Position numbers and translations under genes: made by a program. From assembly GCF_004006395.2 (NCBI RefSeq), contig NZ_CP029758.2, forward strand, positions 3,968,001 through 4,032,000: a stretch of DNA of 64,000 nucleotides, written 5' to 3'. The number at the start of each line of letters is the position of its first letter. Positions within the stretch are counted from its first letter, which is position 1. Shown one piece after another: positions 27,145 through 35,991 of the stretch. The notes under the pieces are model-generated. The model saw nothing but the letters and a program-made list of their open reading frames with translations. It was not told the DNA's origin and searched no databases. Source of the stretch: Clostridium sp. AWRP (GTDB taxonomy: Bacteria; Bacillota; Clostridia; Clostridiales; Clostridiaceae).

Positions 27145-27729
27145 TTATTTTCCAAAGAAATTATCTATTATACTTTCCGCCATTTTCTTTTCTATATTCG
27201 CCCTTACAATCAACATAACTACAACTGTTATAAGTTTATTTTCATCCTGTTCCAGTTCTTTGCCATTACAATCAAAAGTATCATTCTCAGTAATTTTCGA
27301 TTTAAAATCTTTTACAAAACTCTCAATTTCAATTTTTTCTATTTTCAAAAAATCCTGGTATATCTTATCTAAATCTTTTGTATGATCTTCTCCTTCTTTT
27401 ATAGATTCAGCTAGAGAAGAAAATAAGCTCTGTATATCACCTATGGATAAAATTTGTTTTAAGTAATATGTCAATATAATAAGTATCATATGCTGCTTAG
27501 AATATTTTTTCTTTTTAGGCGGCATTAGTATACCTGCTTTAGTATAATTGTTTATCATAGTTTTAGTAATAGCCGTATCTTCCTTATTTCTCTTTAAATA
27601 TCCTAACTTTTCTTCAATAAAAGTAGTTACCTGATCCATATATAAATCTATATCTGGTATGCTTTCAAGTTTTAACTGTGTAAAGTTTCCAAGCTGATTT
27701 GTCAATTCATCTAATGTAATTTTATCCAT
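27145..27729 (-). CDS. DUF1836 domain-containing protein (putative DNA-binding)
   Basis: 194 residues. The central region (about 50-120: TKTMINNYTKAGILMPPKKKKYSKQHMILI) has the MerR-like helix-turn-helix look of DUF1836 proteins, common in Firmicutes and of unknown role. The N-terminal segment carries acidic residues, and the C-terminal 70 residues are helical and acidic. It follows AGGAGG and is monocistronic, between two terminators. Confidence 0.8.
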   Translation of the reverse strand: MDKITLDELTNQLGNFTQLKLESIPDIDLYMDQVTTFIEEKLGYLKRNKEDTAITKTMINNYTKAGILMPPKKKKYSKQHMILIILTYYLKQILSIGDIQSLFSSLAESIKEGEDHTKDLDKIYQDFLKIEKIEIESFVKDFKSKITENDTFDCNGKELEQDENKLITVVVMLIVRANIEKKMAESIIDNFFGK

Positions 27730-27835
27730 ATTATACCTCCTAGCTTTATCTCCAGTAAATTCTTAATATTATTATAACATATTCTTCTAGAATAATATTT
27801 ATTTACTGTTACACTACTGTTTGCTTGCTGTATCA

Positions 27836-27865
27836 AAAAAAGTAAAGAGATTAGATTCTCTTACT
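27836..27865 (-). terminator. Terminator overlapping the end of the DUF1667 gene
   Basis: The stem AGTAAAGAGA (27841-27850) with TCTCTTACT (27857-27865) lies across the stop codon of the DUF1667 gene. On the minus strand it is followed by a run of seven T. Confidence 0.8.
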
Positions 27866-28225
27866 TCTTTTTACATTTTTCGTAGCTATAATATTTACTC
27901 CTAAATTTACTACATTTTCTACTATTATATCTCCTATTTTAATAGGTGCCTTAACAACTTTCCCCTTGAGCAGCTTTATACAATCAAATACCCTGTCTTT
28001 AGGGATGTCCCTTTCCGTTTTAACCGGAAGTACATCTATTTCTCCACCTTCTACATATACGGAAGAAGTAACTATTCTAGTAGGATTAGTACATTCCTTT
28101 TCTCCATACTCTTTTCCATTTTTACAATTGTTTCCAGTGACTTCTACAACTTTATCTTCGTTGAGCTTAACTAAAAGCTGACATCCCATAGGACATCCTA
28201 TACAAGTTAATTCTCTTGTATTCAT
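27851..28225 (-). CDS. DUF1667 protein of the glycerol-3-phosphate dehydrogenase operon
   Basis: 124 residues. The N-terminal CIGCPMGCQL and later GNNCKNGKEYGEKECTNP give the four conserved cysteines of DUF1667, which may bind an Fe-S cluster or zinc. DUF1667 genes habitually follow GlpA/GlpB-like flavoprotein genes in clostridia. Here the ATG begins one base after the stop of the upstream flavoprotein gene. It is probably a small subunit or electron-transfer partner of that complex. Confidence 0.88.
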   Translation of the reverse strand: MNTRELTCIGCPMGCQLLVKLNEDKVVEVTGNNCKNGKEYGEKECTNPTRIVTSSVYVEGGEIDVLPVKTERDIPKDRVFDCIKLLKGKVVKAPIKIGDIIVENVVNLGVNIIATKNVKRSKRI

Positions 28226-28226
28226 A

Positions 28227-29492
28227 CTACTTCTCCCTTTCCAGCTTTATTGTTATCTCCCTACAATTCGTATATTTATTCAGCAGCTCTTTACTAATAT
28301 TAACTGTTTCCATTTTTCCGGGAGTAAGTATTCTCTTTTTTATATACATTTCTCTCGCCTTATCAAAATAAACTGATATAAAACTATCTTTAAATACATC
28401 CCCTACTCTAAATCTAACATCTACTGATTTTTCTACATTTTTAGGATTTATATACTTTGGTACTGTATACCTGACACCACTAGCAGCTATAACTTCTATT
28501 TCATGTCCGCTAAATCTTTTTACACCTTTTACATATCTAGCTGCATTCTTACCTGCATTTATGCTTTCTAATGTTACATTATCAACTAAATCATGAACAT
28601 GTAATACATTCCCACAGGCAAATATTCCATCTACATTAGTCTCTAAACTTTCATCAACTATAGGTCCTCCTGTTACATCAGATAACTTTATTTCAGCTTT
28701 TCTCGAAAGTTCATTTTCCGGCAAAAGTCCAACGGATAAAAGCAAAGTATCACAAGGTATATATTCTTCAGTACCCTTGACAGGCTTTCTATCTTTGCCT
28801 ACTGCAGCAATAGTCACGCCTTCCACTCTTTCCTTTCCTTTTATATCTATTACAGTATAGCTTAACTTCAGTGGAATTTGAAAATCATCAAGGCACTGCA
28901 CTATATTTCTCTTAAGCCCGCTAGAATAAGGTAAGAGTTCCACAACTGCCTTTACCTTTGCTCCCTCAAGTGTCATTCTTCTTGCCATTATGAGACCTAT
29001 ATCTCCAGAACCAAGTATTACAACTTCTTTTCCCGGCATATATCCTTCTATATTTACAAATTTTTGAGCTGCCCCCGCTGTATATATTCCAGCACATCTA
29101 CTTCCCGGTATATTTATGGCTCCTCTTGGTCTTTCTCTACATCCCATAGATAAAATTATAGATTTAGCCTTTATTTCAATTATACCTTCTTCTTCATTCA
29201 CAGCCGTTATGCACTTATCCTTACTTAAATCAAGCACCATAGTATTTAACTTATATTGTATCTTTAAATCTTCTACCTTATCTATAAATCTCTGAGCATA
29301 TTCAGGTCCTGTCAATTCTTCCTTAAAAGTATGAAGACCAAATCCATTATGAATACATTGATTTAATATTCCTCCTAGCTCATTTTCTCTCTCTAGTATA
29401 AGTATATTATCTATACCTGCTTCTTTAACTGATATAGCAGCTGCAAGACCTGCAGGCCCGCCTCCTATTATTACTACATCATATTCTTGCAT
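28227..29492 (-). CDS. FAD/NAD(P)-dependent oxidoreductase, GlpB-like subunit
   Basis: 421 residues. The FAD-binding motif IIGGGPAGLAAAISV is at the N-terminus, and the second dinucleotide motif VVILGSGDIGLIMARR is near residues 155-170. ACGNVLHVHDLVDN closes the FAD site (near 297-310). This is the thioredoxin-reductase-like flavoprotein that travels with GlpA and DUF1667 in clostridial glp operons and probably passes electrons from glycerol-3-phosphate to NAD(P) or another carrier. It lies 21 bp after the GlpA-like gene. Confidence 0.87.
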   Translation of the reverse strand: MQEYDVVIIGGGPAGLAAAISVKEAGIDNILILERENELGGILNQCIHNGFGLHTFKEELTGPEYAQRFIDKVEDLKIQYKLNTMVLDLSKDKCITAVNEEEGIIEIKAKSIILSMGCRERPRGAINIPGSRCAGIYTAGAAQKFVNIEGYMPGKEVVILGSGDIGLIMARRMTLEGAKVKAVVELLPYSSGLKRNIVQCLDDFQIPLKLSYTVIDIKGKERVEGVTIAAVGKDRKPVKGTEEYIPCDTLLLSVGLLPENELSRKAEIKLSDVTGGPIVDESLETNVDGIFACGNVLHVHDLVDNVTLESINAGKNAARYVKGVKRFSGHEIEVIAASGVRYTVPKYINPKNVEKSVDVRFRVGDVFKDSFISVYFDKAREMYIKKRILTPGKMETVNISKELLNKYTNCREITIKLEREK

Positions 29493-29513
29493 ATTTTAAA
29501 CCTCCAAATCATT

Positions 29514-30965
29514 CTAATTTATCTGATGCCAAGAACTCTGTTTATCTTTTCCTACTAATACATTTGAATGATTTCCAAACTTAGTTACTTCTTGTGGTGA
29601 GATCTTCAATTCTCTTGCCAAAATCTCAACTACTCTCGGTAAGCAAAATCCTGACTGACATCTTCCCATACCTGACCTAGTTCTCTTTTTCACAGCATCC
29701 AATGTTCTTGCACCAAGAGGCCTCCTTATGGCATCTAGTATTTCTCCTTCTGTAACAGTTTCGCATCTACATATAATTTTACCATACTTTGGGTTACTGG
29801 CAATCATACGTTTTCTCTCTTCATTTGTCATTTCTCTAAATTTAGGTATTCCTTTTCTTATAGGATTAAACTTATCGTTCTTTTCCGGTTTTAACCTACT
29901 AACTACAATATCTCTAACCATTTCTGCTATAGCCGGGGAACTAGTTAAACCCGGTGATTCAATACCTGCAGCATTTATAAAATTCTCGGCATCCTCTGCT
30001 TCTCCAATTATAAAATCTCCTTCTACACTATGTGCTCTAAGGCCAGAAAAGGAAGTTATGATCTGTTTCATTGGCAACTTATTTACACTTAAAGCTGCCT
30101 TGGAAAGCACAAAATCTACCCCTCTACTTGTAGTAGTTAAATCTGTTTTATCTTCTATATCCTCTGCATCAGGCCCTATAAGCAAATTTCCATCTACTGT
30201 AGGAGTAACTAAAACTCCTTTTCCCTTCTCAGTAGGCACTTGAAATATAGTCATTGAAACTGTATGTTCTGATGTCTTATCAAATAAACAATATTCCCCT
30301 TTTCTTGGAATTATTTTAATCTTTCTATCACTTATCATATTATTAATCTCATCTGAAAACAATCCTGCTGCATTTATTATAAGTTTCGTTTTTATATTTC
30401 CTCTATTTGTTTCTATTACATAGAATGCCTTACCCTTCTTTAAAGATATTACTCTTGTATTTAGTTTAAATTTCACTCCATTTACAGCTGCATTTTCAGC
30501 CAGTGCTATGGTCATTTCATAAGGACAAACTATTCCTCCCGTTGGAGCATATAGTGCAGCAACTGCTTTCTTTGATATATTGGGTTCTAGTTCTCTTACT
30601 TTATTCCCTCCTATTATTTCTAGATCAGGAACTCCATTTACAATCCCCTGTTGCTTTAATTTCTCCAGATCTTTTACTTCAGCTTTATTAAAACAAAGTA
30701 CTAATGAACCAACTTTTTTAAAAGTAAAGTCCAATTCATTGGAAAGATTATCAAATATGCTATTTCCAATTAGATTTAGTTTACTTTTTAACGTATTTGG
30801 TTCTGCATCAAACCCTGCATGAACTATACCACTATTTGCTTTGCTAGTACCATTTCCCACATCAGAATCTTTTTCTATCACACATATATTAAGTTTATAT
30901 CTACACAATTCTCTTGCTATAGCATTTCCAACAACTCCAGCTCCTATGATAGTAACATCAAACAC
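29514..30965 (-). CDS. GlpA-like glycerol-3-phosphate dehydrogenase (FAD, BFD-type Fe-S domain)
   Basis: 483 residues. The DAO domain begins with TIIGAGVVGNAIARELCRY, includes SKANSGIVHAGFD, and ends with ESPGLTSSPAIAEMV. The C-terminal BFD-like [2Fe-2S] domain has CRCETVTEGEI and GRCQSGFC. It oxidises sn-glycerol-3-phosphate to DHAP. The start is GTG with AAGGAGG eight bases upstream. The last nine residues (KQSSWHQIN) are encoded by a piece of intergenic palindromic repeat family C, so the native C-terminus appears to have been replaced. It leads an operon with the GlpB-like and DUF1667 genes, and a terminator hairpin lies in its leader. Confidence 0.88.
   Translation of the reverse strand: MFDVTIIGAGVVGNAIARELCRYKLNICVIEKDSDVGNGTSKANSGIVHAGFDAEPNTLKSKLNLIGNSIFDNLSNELDFTFKKVGSLVLCFNKAEVKDLEKLKQQGIVNGVPDLEIIGGNKVRELEPNISKKAVAALYAPTGGIVCPYEMTIALAENAAVNGVKFKLNTRVISLKKGKAFYVIETNRGNIKTKLIINAAGLFSDEINNMISDRKIKIIPRKGEYCLFDKTSEHTVSMTIFQVPTEKGKGVLVTPTVDGNLLIGPDAEDIEDKTDLTTTSRGVDFVLSKAALSVNKLPMKQIITSFSGLRAHSVEGDFIIGEAEDAENFINAAGIESPGLTSSPAIAEMVRDIVVSRLKPEKNDKFNPIRKGIPKFREMTNEERKRMIASNPKYGKIICRCETVTEGEILDAIRRPLGARTLDAVKKRTRSGMGRCQSGFCLPRVVEILARELKISPQEVTKFGNHSNVLVGKDKQSSWHQIN
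29518..29548. repeat. Family C repeat fragment inside the 3' end of the GlpA-like gene
   Basis: ATCTGATGCCAAGAACTCTG followed by TTTATCT is the same as the end of the full family C element near 3622-3645. Here it overlaps the final codons and the area next to the stop of the GlpA-like gene. Confidence 0.75.
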
Positions 30966-30990
30966 TGAATATTCCTCCTTATATAGTAGT

Positions 30991-31047
30991 AAAAAATAAA
31001 AAGAGCCAACCTAAGGCACCAATTAAATGTCTTAAAATTTTGGCTCT
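30991..31047 (-). terminator. Leader terminator ahead of the GlpA-like operon
   Basis: On the minus strand, AGAGCCAA (31047-31040) pairs with TTGGCTCT (31009-31002), then runs directly into TTTTTATTTTTT, ending about 26 bases before the GTG start of the GlpA-like gene. A possible promoter (TTGCAT, 17 bp, ATATTA) lies upstream, near 31074-31103. The upstream fdhC-type gene has its own small hairpin right after its stop. This arrangement fits a GlpP-type leader, where antitermination in response to glycerol-3-phosphate controls the operon. It could instead simply terminate the upstream gene. Confidence 0.6.
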
Positions 31048-31163
31048 CTTTTTACTCTGTTATAACCATATTTCTTAATATTAAATTAAGTTTAACATAT
31101 GCAATCACACTATTCAAGAATAAAGAATGATAATTAAATAACAATCAAGGGTATAAAAATACC

Positions 31164-32006
31164 TTATCTATATACGCTCTCCTTTGGTTTAGAAGATTTA
31201 TATTTATAAACAACAAAATATGCTAACCCAACAAATATTGATCCTCCGACTATATTACCTAAAGTTACAGGTATTAAATTATGAACTATTCCAGCTGCAG
31301 ATACTATTTTATCTTGTGAAATTCCTGATGCTGCTACAAATGAAGCATTGGATTTTGCAAAAAGTCCAGCTGTTAAAAAGTACATATTGGCAACACTATG
31401 CTCAAATCCACAAGTTACAAAAGTCATTATAGGAAACCATATTATTACAATCTTACTTATTATATCTTTAGCTGCAAAAGCACCCCACACTGCAAGACAT
31501 ACTAAAAAATTACACATTATTCCACTGCAGAAAGCACTACCAAAAGAAAGTGATGTTTTAGTTGAAGCTACTTTTATAACCGTTCCACCAAGCTTTCCAC
31601 TACTCATTCCAAAAGTCCCTGATTCAAATACTAAAAAAGCTACAAGAACCGATCCTATAAAGTTAAATATGTAAACTACTATCCAGTTTTTAATCATAGG
31701 CTTAAAGGTTATCTCTTTGCCAACTAGTGGTACAACCATAAGACAATTTCCTGTAAAAAGTTCTGCTCCACATATAACTACTAATATAAGTCCTACCGGG
31801 AAAACAGCTCCTCCTACAAACTTTGCAACTCCAACATTCGCTATGCCATGAGACGCAACTGCAGAAACAACACCACCACATGCAATAAACGCCCCCGCGA
31901 GTATTCCAAGTACTGCTTGTTGATAAGTATTTAGTGCTGCTTTAGAACACCCCGCTCCTACAGCAGCATTACATATTTCATTTGGCTTTAACATATTATT
32001 TTCCAT
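31164..32006 (-). CDS. Formate/nitrite transporter family channel (FocA/FdhC-like)
   Basis: 280 residues with six hydrophobic helices in the aquaporin-like FNT arrangement. GNCLMVVPL near residues 88-98 and CGFEHSVANMYFL near 200-212 (with the central His of the pore) are the family signatures. It probably passes formate or another small monovalent anion across the cell membrane. The location at the end of the Wood-Ljungdahl array, which uses formate as its first C1 intermediate, supports formate. It lies 18 bp after the DUF3786 gene and is likely co-transcribed with it. Confidence 0.93.
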   Translation of the reverse strand: MENNMLKPNEICNAAVGAGCSKAALNTYQQAVLGILAGAFIACGGVVSAVASHGIANVGVAKFVGGAVFPVGLILVVICGAELFTGNCLMVVPLVGKEITFKPMIKNWIVVYIFNFIGSVLVAFLVFESGTFGMSSGKLGGTVIKVASTKTSLSFGSAFCSGIMCNFLVCLAVWGAFAAKDIISKIVIIWFPIMTFVTCGFEHSVANMYFLTAGLFAKSNASFVAASGISQDKIVSAAGIVHNLIPVTLGNIVGGSIFVGLAYFVVYKYKSSKPKESVYR

Positions 32007-32023
32007 TTCGAGACCCCCATCTC

Positions 32024-32659
32024 TTATTTTTTATATGCTAAATTTGTTATAATTCCTATAGATGTGTCTCCTACCACAGCTAAGTCTTCAGCCGTAAAAT
32101 AAAATGGCACATTACTATTGAATAATATCTGGGACGAAGGTGCAAATTCTTCATCACCTTCCCATAATGCAAAAATAACATATATGTTGTTTAAAAATCT
32201 AAATTTATAAGCAGCATCCCCCATGCTTACTTCTTGAGCTCCTAGACTTTCAAACACTTCTTTAAATTTGTTTATATTGTTTCCAAAAGTTTTAGATAAT
32301 CTTAATAGACATCTCCCATAAAAATTACTATAATATACATTTCCCCCATCTACTTCTCTATAAGTTATATATTTATCAGAAGGTGCTAATCCTTTGCCCT
32401 GCATCAGATATCTCAAAATTAAAGTCTTAGGAGGATATTTTTCTATTTCAGAACCATCCTCATTAAGAACCTCACCGGAAGGATATTTTACTATTACATT
32501 TTTCCCCATCAACTTTACTTCTATCGCTCCTCTGGATTCATTGTATACGCACCCTGTATTTTTTGCCATTTCTTCAGGTTTAAAATTTTTAAATACACTT
32601 TTATAGTGATCATAGGGTATTTGATCCTTTGGTTTTTTGTCTATACCATTCTCGTACAT
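32024..32659 (-). CDS. DUF3786 domain-containing protein
   Basis: 211 residues, soluble. It contains the family segments LRYLMQGKGLAPSDKYITYREVDGG and FNSNVPFYFTAEDLAVVGD. DUF3786 proteins are of unknown function and occur mostly in anaerobes with corrinoid/CODH metabolism. Here the gene is downstream of cooT and the His-rich protein and directly upstream of the FNT channel. A link to metal or corrinoid handling is suggested only by neighbourhood. Confidence 0.8.
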   Translation of the reverse strand: MYENGIDKKPKDQIPYDHYKSVFKNFKPEEMAKNTGCVYNESRGAIEVKLMGKNVIVKYPSGEVLNEDGSEIEKYPPKTLILRYLMQGKGLAPSDKYITYREVDGGNVYYSNFYGRCLLRLSKTFGNNINKFKEVFESLGAQEVSMGDAAYKFRFLNNIYVIFALWEGDEEFAPSSQILFNSNVPFYFTAEDLAVVGDTSIGIITNLAYKK

Positions 32660-32746
32660 CTATTACATCCCTCCAAAACAAATAGCATTATTATTTTTTT
32701 AATTTTCTAATAATTATATAATCTCCTCATAGATGGTATATAGTAC

Positions 32747-32792
32747 TAAACAACTTCAATCCCATATCTTTTCATAAAATTGAAGTTGTTTA
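32747..32792 (-). terminator. Hairpin after the His-rich gene
   Basis: A perfect 14-bp stem, TAAACAACTTCAAT (32747-32760) with ATTGAAGTTGTTTA (32779-32792), lies 18 bp past the stop of the His-rich gene. The T tract is weak, so it may be a terminator or an mRNA-stabilising hairpin. Confidence 0.6.
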
Positions 32793-32809
32793 ACAAACTT
32801 TAATCTAAG

Positions 32810-33154
32810 CTATTCCATATGCTTTTCTGCTTCTTCCAACATATTGTCAGCCTGTTTCATAAATCCGATTGCCTTTTCAATAAATTGTGAAGTTTCTACT
32901 TTTCCCATATTTTTCGATTTCTCTACCCATTCTGCAAATCCTTCTTCATGGGATTTATTATGCTCCACCCAATGACCCAAAAGTATCTTTAATGTCTTTT
33001 CTTCCTTACTTTCATCTCCATCTAACATTTCATGTGTATGATGGTGATCATCATCGTGAACATGTGTATGAGTATGAGCTACACCATCATGATAATGTTC
33101 ATGAGTATGAGGTGTATCGTCATGATGGTGGTAGCATTCATGTTCGTTGTTCAT
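32810..33154 (-). CDS. His-rich, probably nickel-binding protein next to cooT
   Basis: 114 residues. The first 43 residues hold about 19 His together with Asp/Glu (runs such as HHHDDTPHTHEHYHD and HDDDHHHTHE). The C-terminal 60 residues form an amphipathic helical domain (LLGHWVEHNKSHEEGFAEWVEK) with no annotated function that I recognise. It is 23 bp after the CooT-type Ni-binding gene and just downstream of the CODH/ACS cluster. Nickel storage or delivery for CODH/ACS, analogous to the His-rich tail of CooJ or HypB, is a reasonable inference; zinc is the alternative. No signal peptide. Confidence 0.75.
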   Translation of the reverse strand: MNNEHECYHHHDDTPHTHEHYHDGVAHTHTHVHDDDHHHTHEMLDGDESKEEKTLKILLGHWVEHNKSHEEGFAEWVEKSKNMGKVETSQFIEKAIGFMKQADNMLEEAEKHME

Positions 33155-33177
33155 TCTAGTACCTCCTTATACAATAG

Positions 33178-33372
33178 CTACATTGCCTTTTCTATTACAA
33201 TCTTATGCTCCAAAAGTCTTACTTCTTTTAACATTCCTTCTATTATCTCTTCTTCTCCTAAAATGTCTGTCAATGACAACTTACCATTTTCTTTTGGAAT
33301 TATATCCACTACATAATCCATAATTTTACGTTCACCTTCAGGTGTTACCAAATAAGCTGTTGATTCACACAT
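33178..33372 (-). CDS. cooT: CooT family nickel-binding protein
   Basis: A 64-residue protein beginning MCES. Cys2 right after Met1 is the nickel ligand of CooT, a small dimeric Ni protein linked to CODH maturation in Rhodospirillum rubrum. The rest (acidic SLTDILGEEEIIEGMLKEV) fits the family length and fold. GGAGG lies eight bases before the ATG. It lies in the CODH/ACS array between the corrinoid-activation gene and the His-rich gene, which supports the call. Confidence 0.9.
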   Translation of the reverse strand: MCESTAYLVTPEGERKIMDYVVDIIPKENGKLSLTDILGEEEIIEGMLKEVRLLEHKIVIEKAM

Positions 33373-33485
33373 TTTTATTACCTCCTCTTAAATTTTACAT
33401 ATAAACAGGGTGTTAATTCTGATATCAAAATAAATGTTTACCCTAAGTTAAAAATCAACTTCAATTTAAGTATACTCCTTTTACT

Positions 33486-33505
33486 ATGTTATTAAAATAA
33501 CATAA
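33486..33505 (-). other. Small perfect palindrome between the ASKHA-protein gene and cooT
   Basis: TATGTTATTAAAATAACATA is a perfect inverted repeat about 35 bp beyond the stop of the ASKHA-domain gene. It may be a weak processing or termination hairpin, or an operator for cooT. Sequence alone does not decide. Confidence 0.4.
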
Positions 33506-33538
33506 CGATAAAATGTCAGAATATTAATTTCAATATGA

Positions 33539-35473
33539 TTAAAGAGACTTATCTAAAAGTTTCTTAACAGTAGGAAATTTTTCTATATCCGTATGTGGTA
33601 AAAAGCAAGCTGATACAAACTGATCCATATATAATGGATCTACGCTAAGTTCCACATAGGTCATATGATTTGCTATTTCCTCCAATTTGTGTCTTGCATC
33701 CTCACTCATCAGTGTCAAATAACATCCCATAAGAGAACTATTACCTATATAATTTATTTTATCCTGATCTATATCAGGCAGCATTCCTATCTTTACAGCA
33801 TTACCTATATTTAAACTATTTCCTATGCCTCCTGCTATATAGATTTTATCAATCATAGTAAAATCCATTCCCAGGTTATTTAAAAGTGTAGTAATTCCTG
33901 AATAAATTGCTGCTTTTGCCCTGATAAAATTGTCTATATCCACATCTGTTATACTTACATCTCTATCCAAATCATATTGTTCTTTAAAAACTAAAATATA
34001 TTCCCCAATTCCGTTTTCATCAAATCTAACTCTATTAGTTTTTAAATTTTTTACTATTTTACCCTTCCTATCGATAATTCCTGCAAACATCATTGAACAT
34101 ATTAAATCTATAATACCTGAGCCACATATTCCAAGAGGCTTTTCATTGCCAATAACGCTAATTATAGGTTCATAGTCGCTGCCTATTTTAACCTTTTCTA
34201 TAGCACCTCCTGATGCCCTCATTCCACAACTTATTTCTCCACCTTCAAAGGCAGGCCCTGCAGAACAAGCACAGGTCATCAGATATTCTTTATTTCCAAA
34301 TACAATCTCACCATTTGTTCCTAAATCTATAAATAGTATATTATCTTCAGTATTCCACATTCCCGAAGACAATACACCTGCAGTTATATCTCCCCCTACA
34401 TAGCTTGCTACACAAGGGATCAAATATATAAATGTTTCAGGGTTAACTTCTATATTTAGTTCGGAAGCTTTTATAAAAGGAGTCTTAACAAAAGCAGGTA
34501 TATATGGCTCCATTCTTAAAAAATTTGAATACAACCCCAAAAAAAGATGAGACATAGTTGTATTACCAGCCGTAACAAAGGATACCACTTGTTCCTTTCT
34601 TATTCCTGAATCCATATACATCTTATTTAAGAGGGGATTTATCGTTTCCTGTATCACTGCGTAATTCAATTTCTGTAGTCCGTTACCTTTAGTAGAATAC
34701 ATTATTCTGTTTATAACATCTGCTCCATACTTTATTTGAGCATTTCCAGATGAAGCTTTTGCAATTAATTCGCCATTGTATAAATCCACCAAGCACGCTG
34801 CCACAGATGTAGTACCAATATCCACTGCCACTCCATAAATCTTATCTGTCGTATCCCCTTTTTCTATATCAATGATTGTGGTTTTACCTACTCCTCTAGG
34901 TATATGAGTTATGGTTACTTTAAAATCTGACTCTCTCAAAAGCTGAGGTATCTTCCTCAATATGGGTAATCTACAAAATACATTATTACAATTTAAATGA
35001 TTTTTAATATGCCTTTTTAATCTTTCAAAATCAGATATATTATCATTTAAATTAGGAGGATCTAACTCTAAATAATCCTTCCTTACATAAGTTCTAAATT
35101 CCATACCACATTTTAATATTTGATTTTTAGCTCTTTCAAATATTTCATATTCTCTCTTGCTTGAGAAATCTTCTATTTTCATTCCATGCATTGAAGAGGA
35201 TGCAGTTCCTGGTATTTCTACTGATATATCTTCTTTAACCTTACACTGACAGGCAAGCACATATCCTTCCTTCTTTTCTTTTTCCGTAATATGCCTGCTA
35301 TCTTCTGATATAACATTTCCAGTTGTTATTTTAACTTTACATTTTCCACAGGACCCACTTCCATTACATGGAGTGTCTATAAATACACCTGCTTTTCTTA
35401 TAGCCTCCAGCAGATTTTCTCCTTCTAAAACATCTATTTCTTTGTTGTATGGAGTAAATTTAACTTTTACCAT
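33539..35473 (-). CDS. acsV: Corrinoid activation/regeneration protein (2Fe-2S plus ASKHA ATPase domain, AcsV-type)
   Basis: 644 residues. The N-terminal plant-type [2Fe-2S] domain has CNGSGSCGKCKV at about residues 36-47 and a fourth Cys in LACQCKV. A linker and middle domain lead to the C-terminal DUF4445 ASKHA-fold ATPase (AVDIGTTSVAACLVDL near 223, FIDLGTNGEIVFGN, ICGSGIIDLICSMM, YIAGGIGN). Such proteins (RACo/RamA-like) re-reduce Co(II) corrinoid to Co(I) at the cost of ATP. Here the target is expected to be the corrinoid iron-sulfur protein AcsCD encoded in the same array. AAGGAGG is 12 bases before the ATG, slightly long. Confidence 0.9.
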   Translation of the reverse strand: MVKVKFTPYNKEIDVLEGENLLEAIRKAGVFIDTPCNGSGSCGKCKVKITTGNVISEDSRHITEKEKKEGYVLACQCKVKEDISVEIPGTASSSMHGMKIEDFSSKREYEIFERAKNQILKCGMEFRTYVRKDYLELDPPNLNDNISDFERLKRHIKNHLNCNNVFCRLPILRKIPQLLRESDFKVTITHIPRGVGKTTIIDIEKGDTTDKIYGVAVDIGTTSVAACLVDLYNGELIAKASSGNAQIKYGADVINRIMYSTKGNGLQKLNYAVIQETINPLLNKMYMDSGIRKEQVVSFVTAGNTTMSHLFLGLYSNFLRMEPYIPAFVKTPFIKASELNIEVNPETFIYLIPCVASYVGGDITAGVLSSGMWNTEDNILFIDLGTNGEIVFGNKEYLMTCACSAGPAFEGGEISCGMRASGGAIEKVKIGSDYEPIISVIGNEKPLGICGSGIIDLICSMMFAGIIDRKGKIVKNLKTNRVRFDENGIGEYILVFKEQYDLDRDVSITDVDIDNFIRAKAAIYSGITTLLNNLGMDFTMIDKIYIAGGIGNSLNIGNAVKIGMLPDIDQDKINYIGNSSLMGCYLTLMSEDARHKLEEIANHMTYVELSVDPLYMDQFVSACFLPHTDIEKFPTVKKLLDKSL

Positions 35474-35510
35474 ATTTTGTGAATACCTCCTTGTGAAAAG
35501 TAACCTTTGT

Positions 35511-35885
35511 TTATTTCAAACCTGCTTCGTATTCAGAAGCATCTACTAAGTTTTTAACTTCTCCACTATCTTTTACTTTTATTTTTACTATCCATGCATC
35601 ATAAGCATTCTCATTTATATATTCTGGTTCATCATCAAGTTTTTCGTTAATTTCGAGCACTTCTCCAGATAATGGAGATATTACATCTGAAGCCTTTTTA
35701 GATGATTCAACAACTCCAAGAGAAACTCCTTGAGTAATTTCATCTCCTACATCTGGCATTTCTACAAATAATATCTCTCCAAGTTGATCCTGTGCAAAAT
35801 CACTTATGCCTATAAGTGCTGTGTCTCCTTCAATCTTTGCCCATGTGTGTTCTTTACTATACTTTAATTCTTTTGGAAAATTCAT
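35511..35885 (-). CDS. gcvH: Glycine cleavage system H protein (lipoyl carrier)
   Basis: 124 residues. The lipoyl lysine is in ESSKKASD (Lys63), surrounded by the conserved GISDFAQDQLGEI and PLSGEVLEIN. I start it at ATG 35885, which follows AAAGGAG by eight bases and gives the usual MNFPKELKYSKEHTW; the upstream in-frame ATG has no site. It lies directly after acsB, with lpdA further up the same array, but no gcvP or gcvT is present here. It may serve the glycine synthase/cleavage route fed by methylene-THF, or have a moonlighting role. Confidence 0.95.
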   Translation of the reverse strand: MNFPKELKYSKEHTWAKIEGDTALIGISDFAQDQLGEILFVEMPDVGDEITQGVSLGVVESSKKASDVISPLSGEVLEINEKLDDEPEYINENAYDAWIVKIKVKDSGEVKNLVDASEYEAGLK

Positions 35886-35991
35886 AAGTAACACTCCTTT
35901 ATAAATTAAATTTTTTATAATTGGATGAGTAAATGGTTTATGCAAAATTTCAGACTTACACTCTCAACTCAATAATTCATTTATTAAAACA

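Noticed and set aside
33032..33316. Plus-strand ORFs over the His-rich gene and cooT
   Set aside because: They are antisense readings of the His codon runs (ATG/ATC repeats). They have no ribosome sites and the minus-strand genes are well supported.
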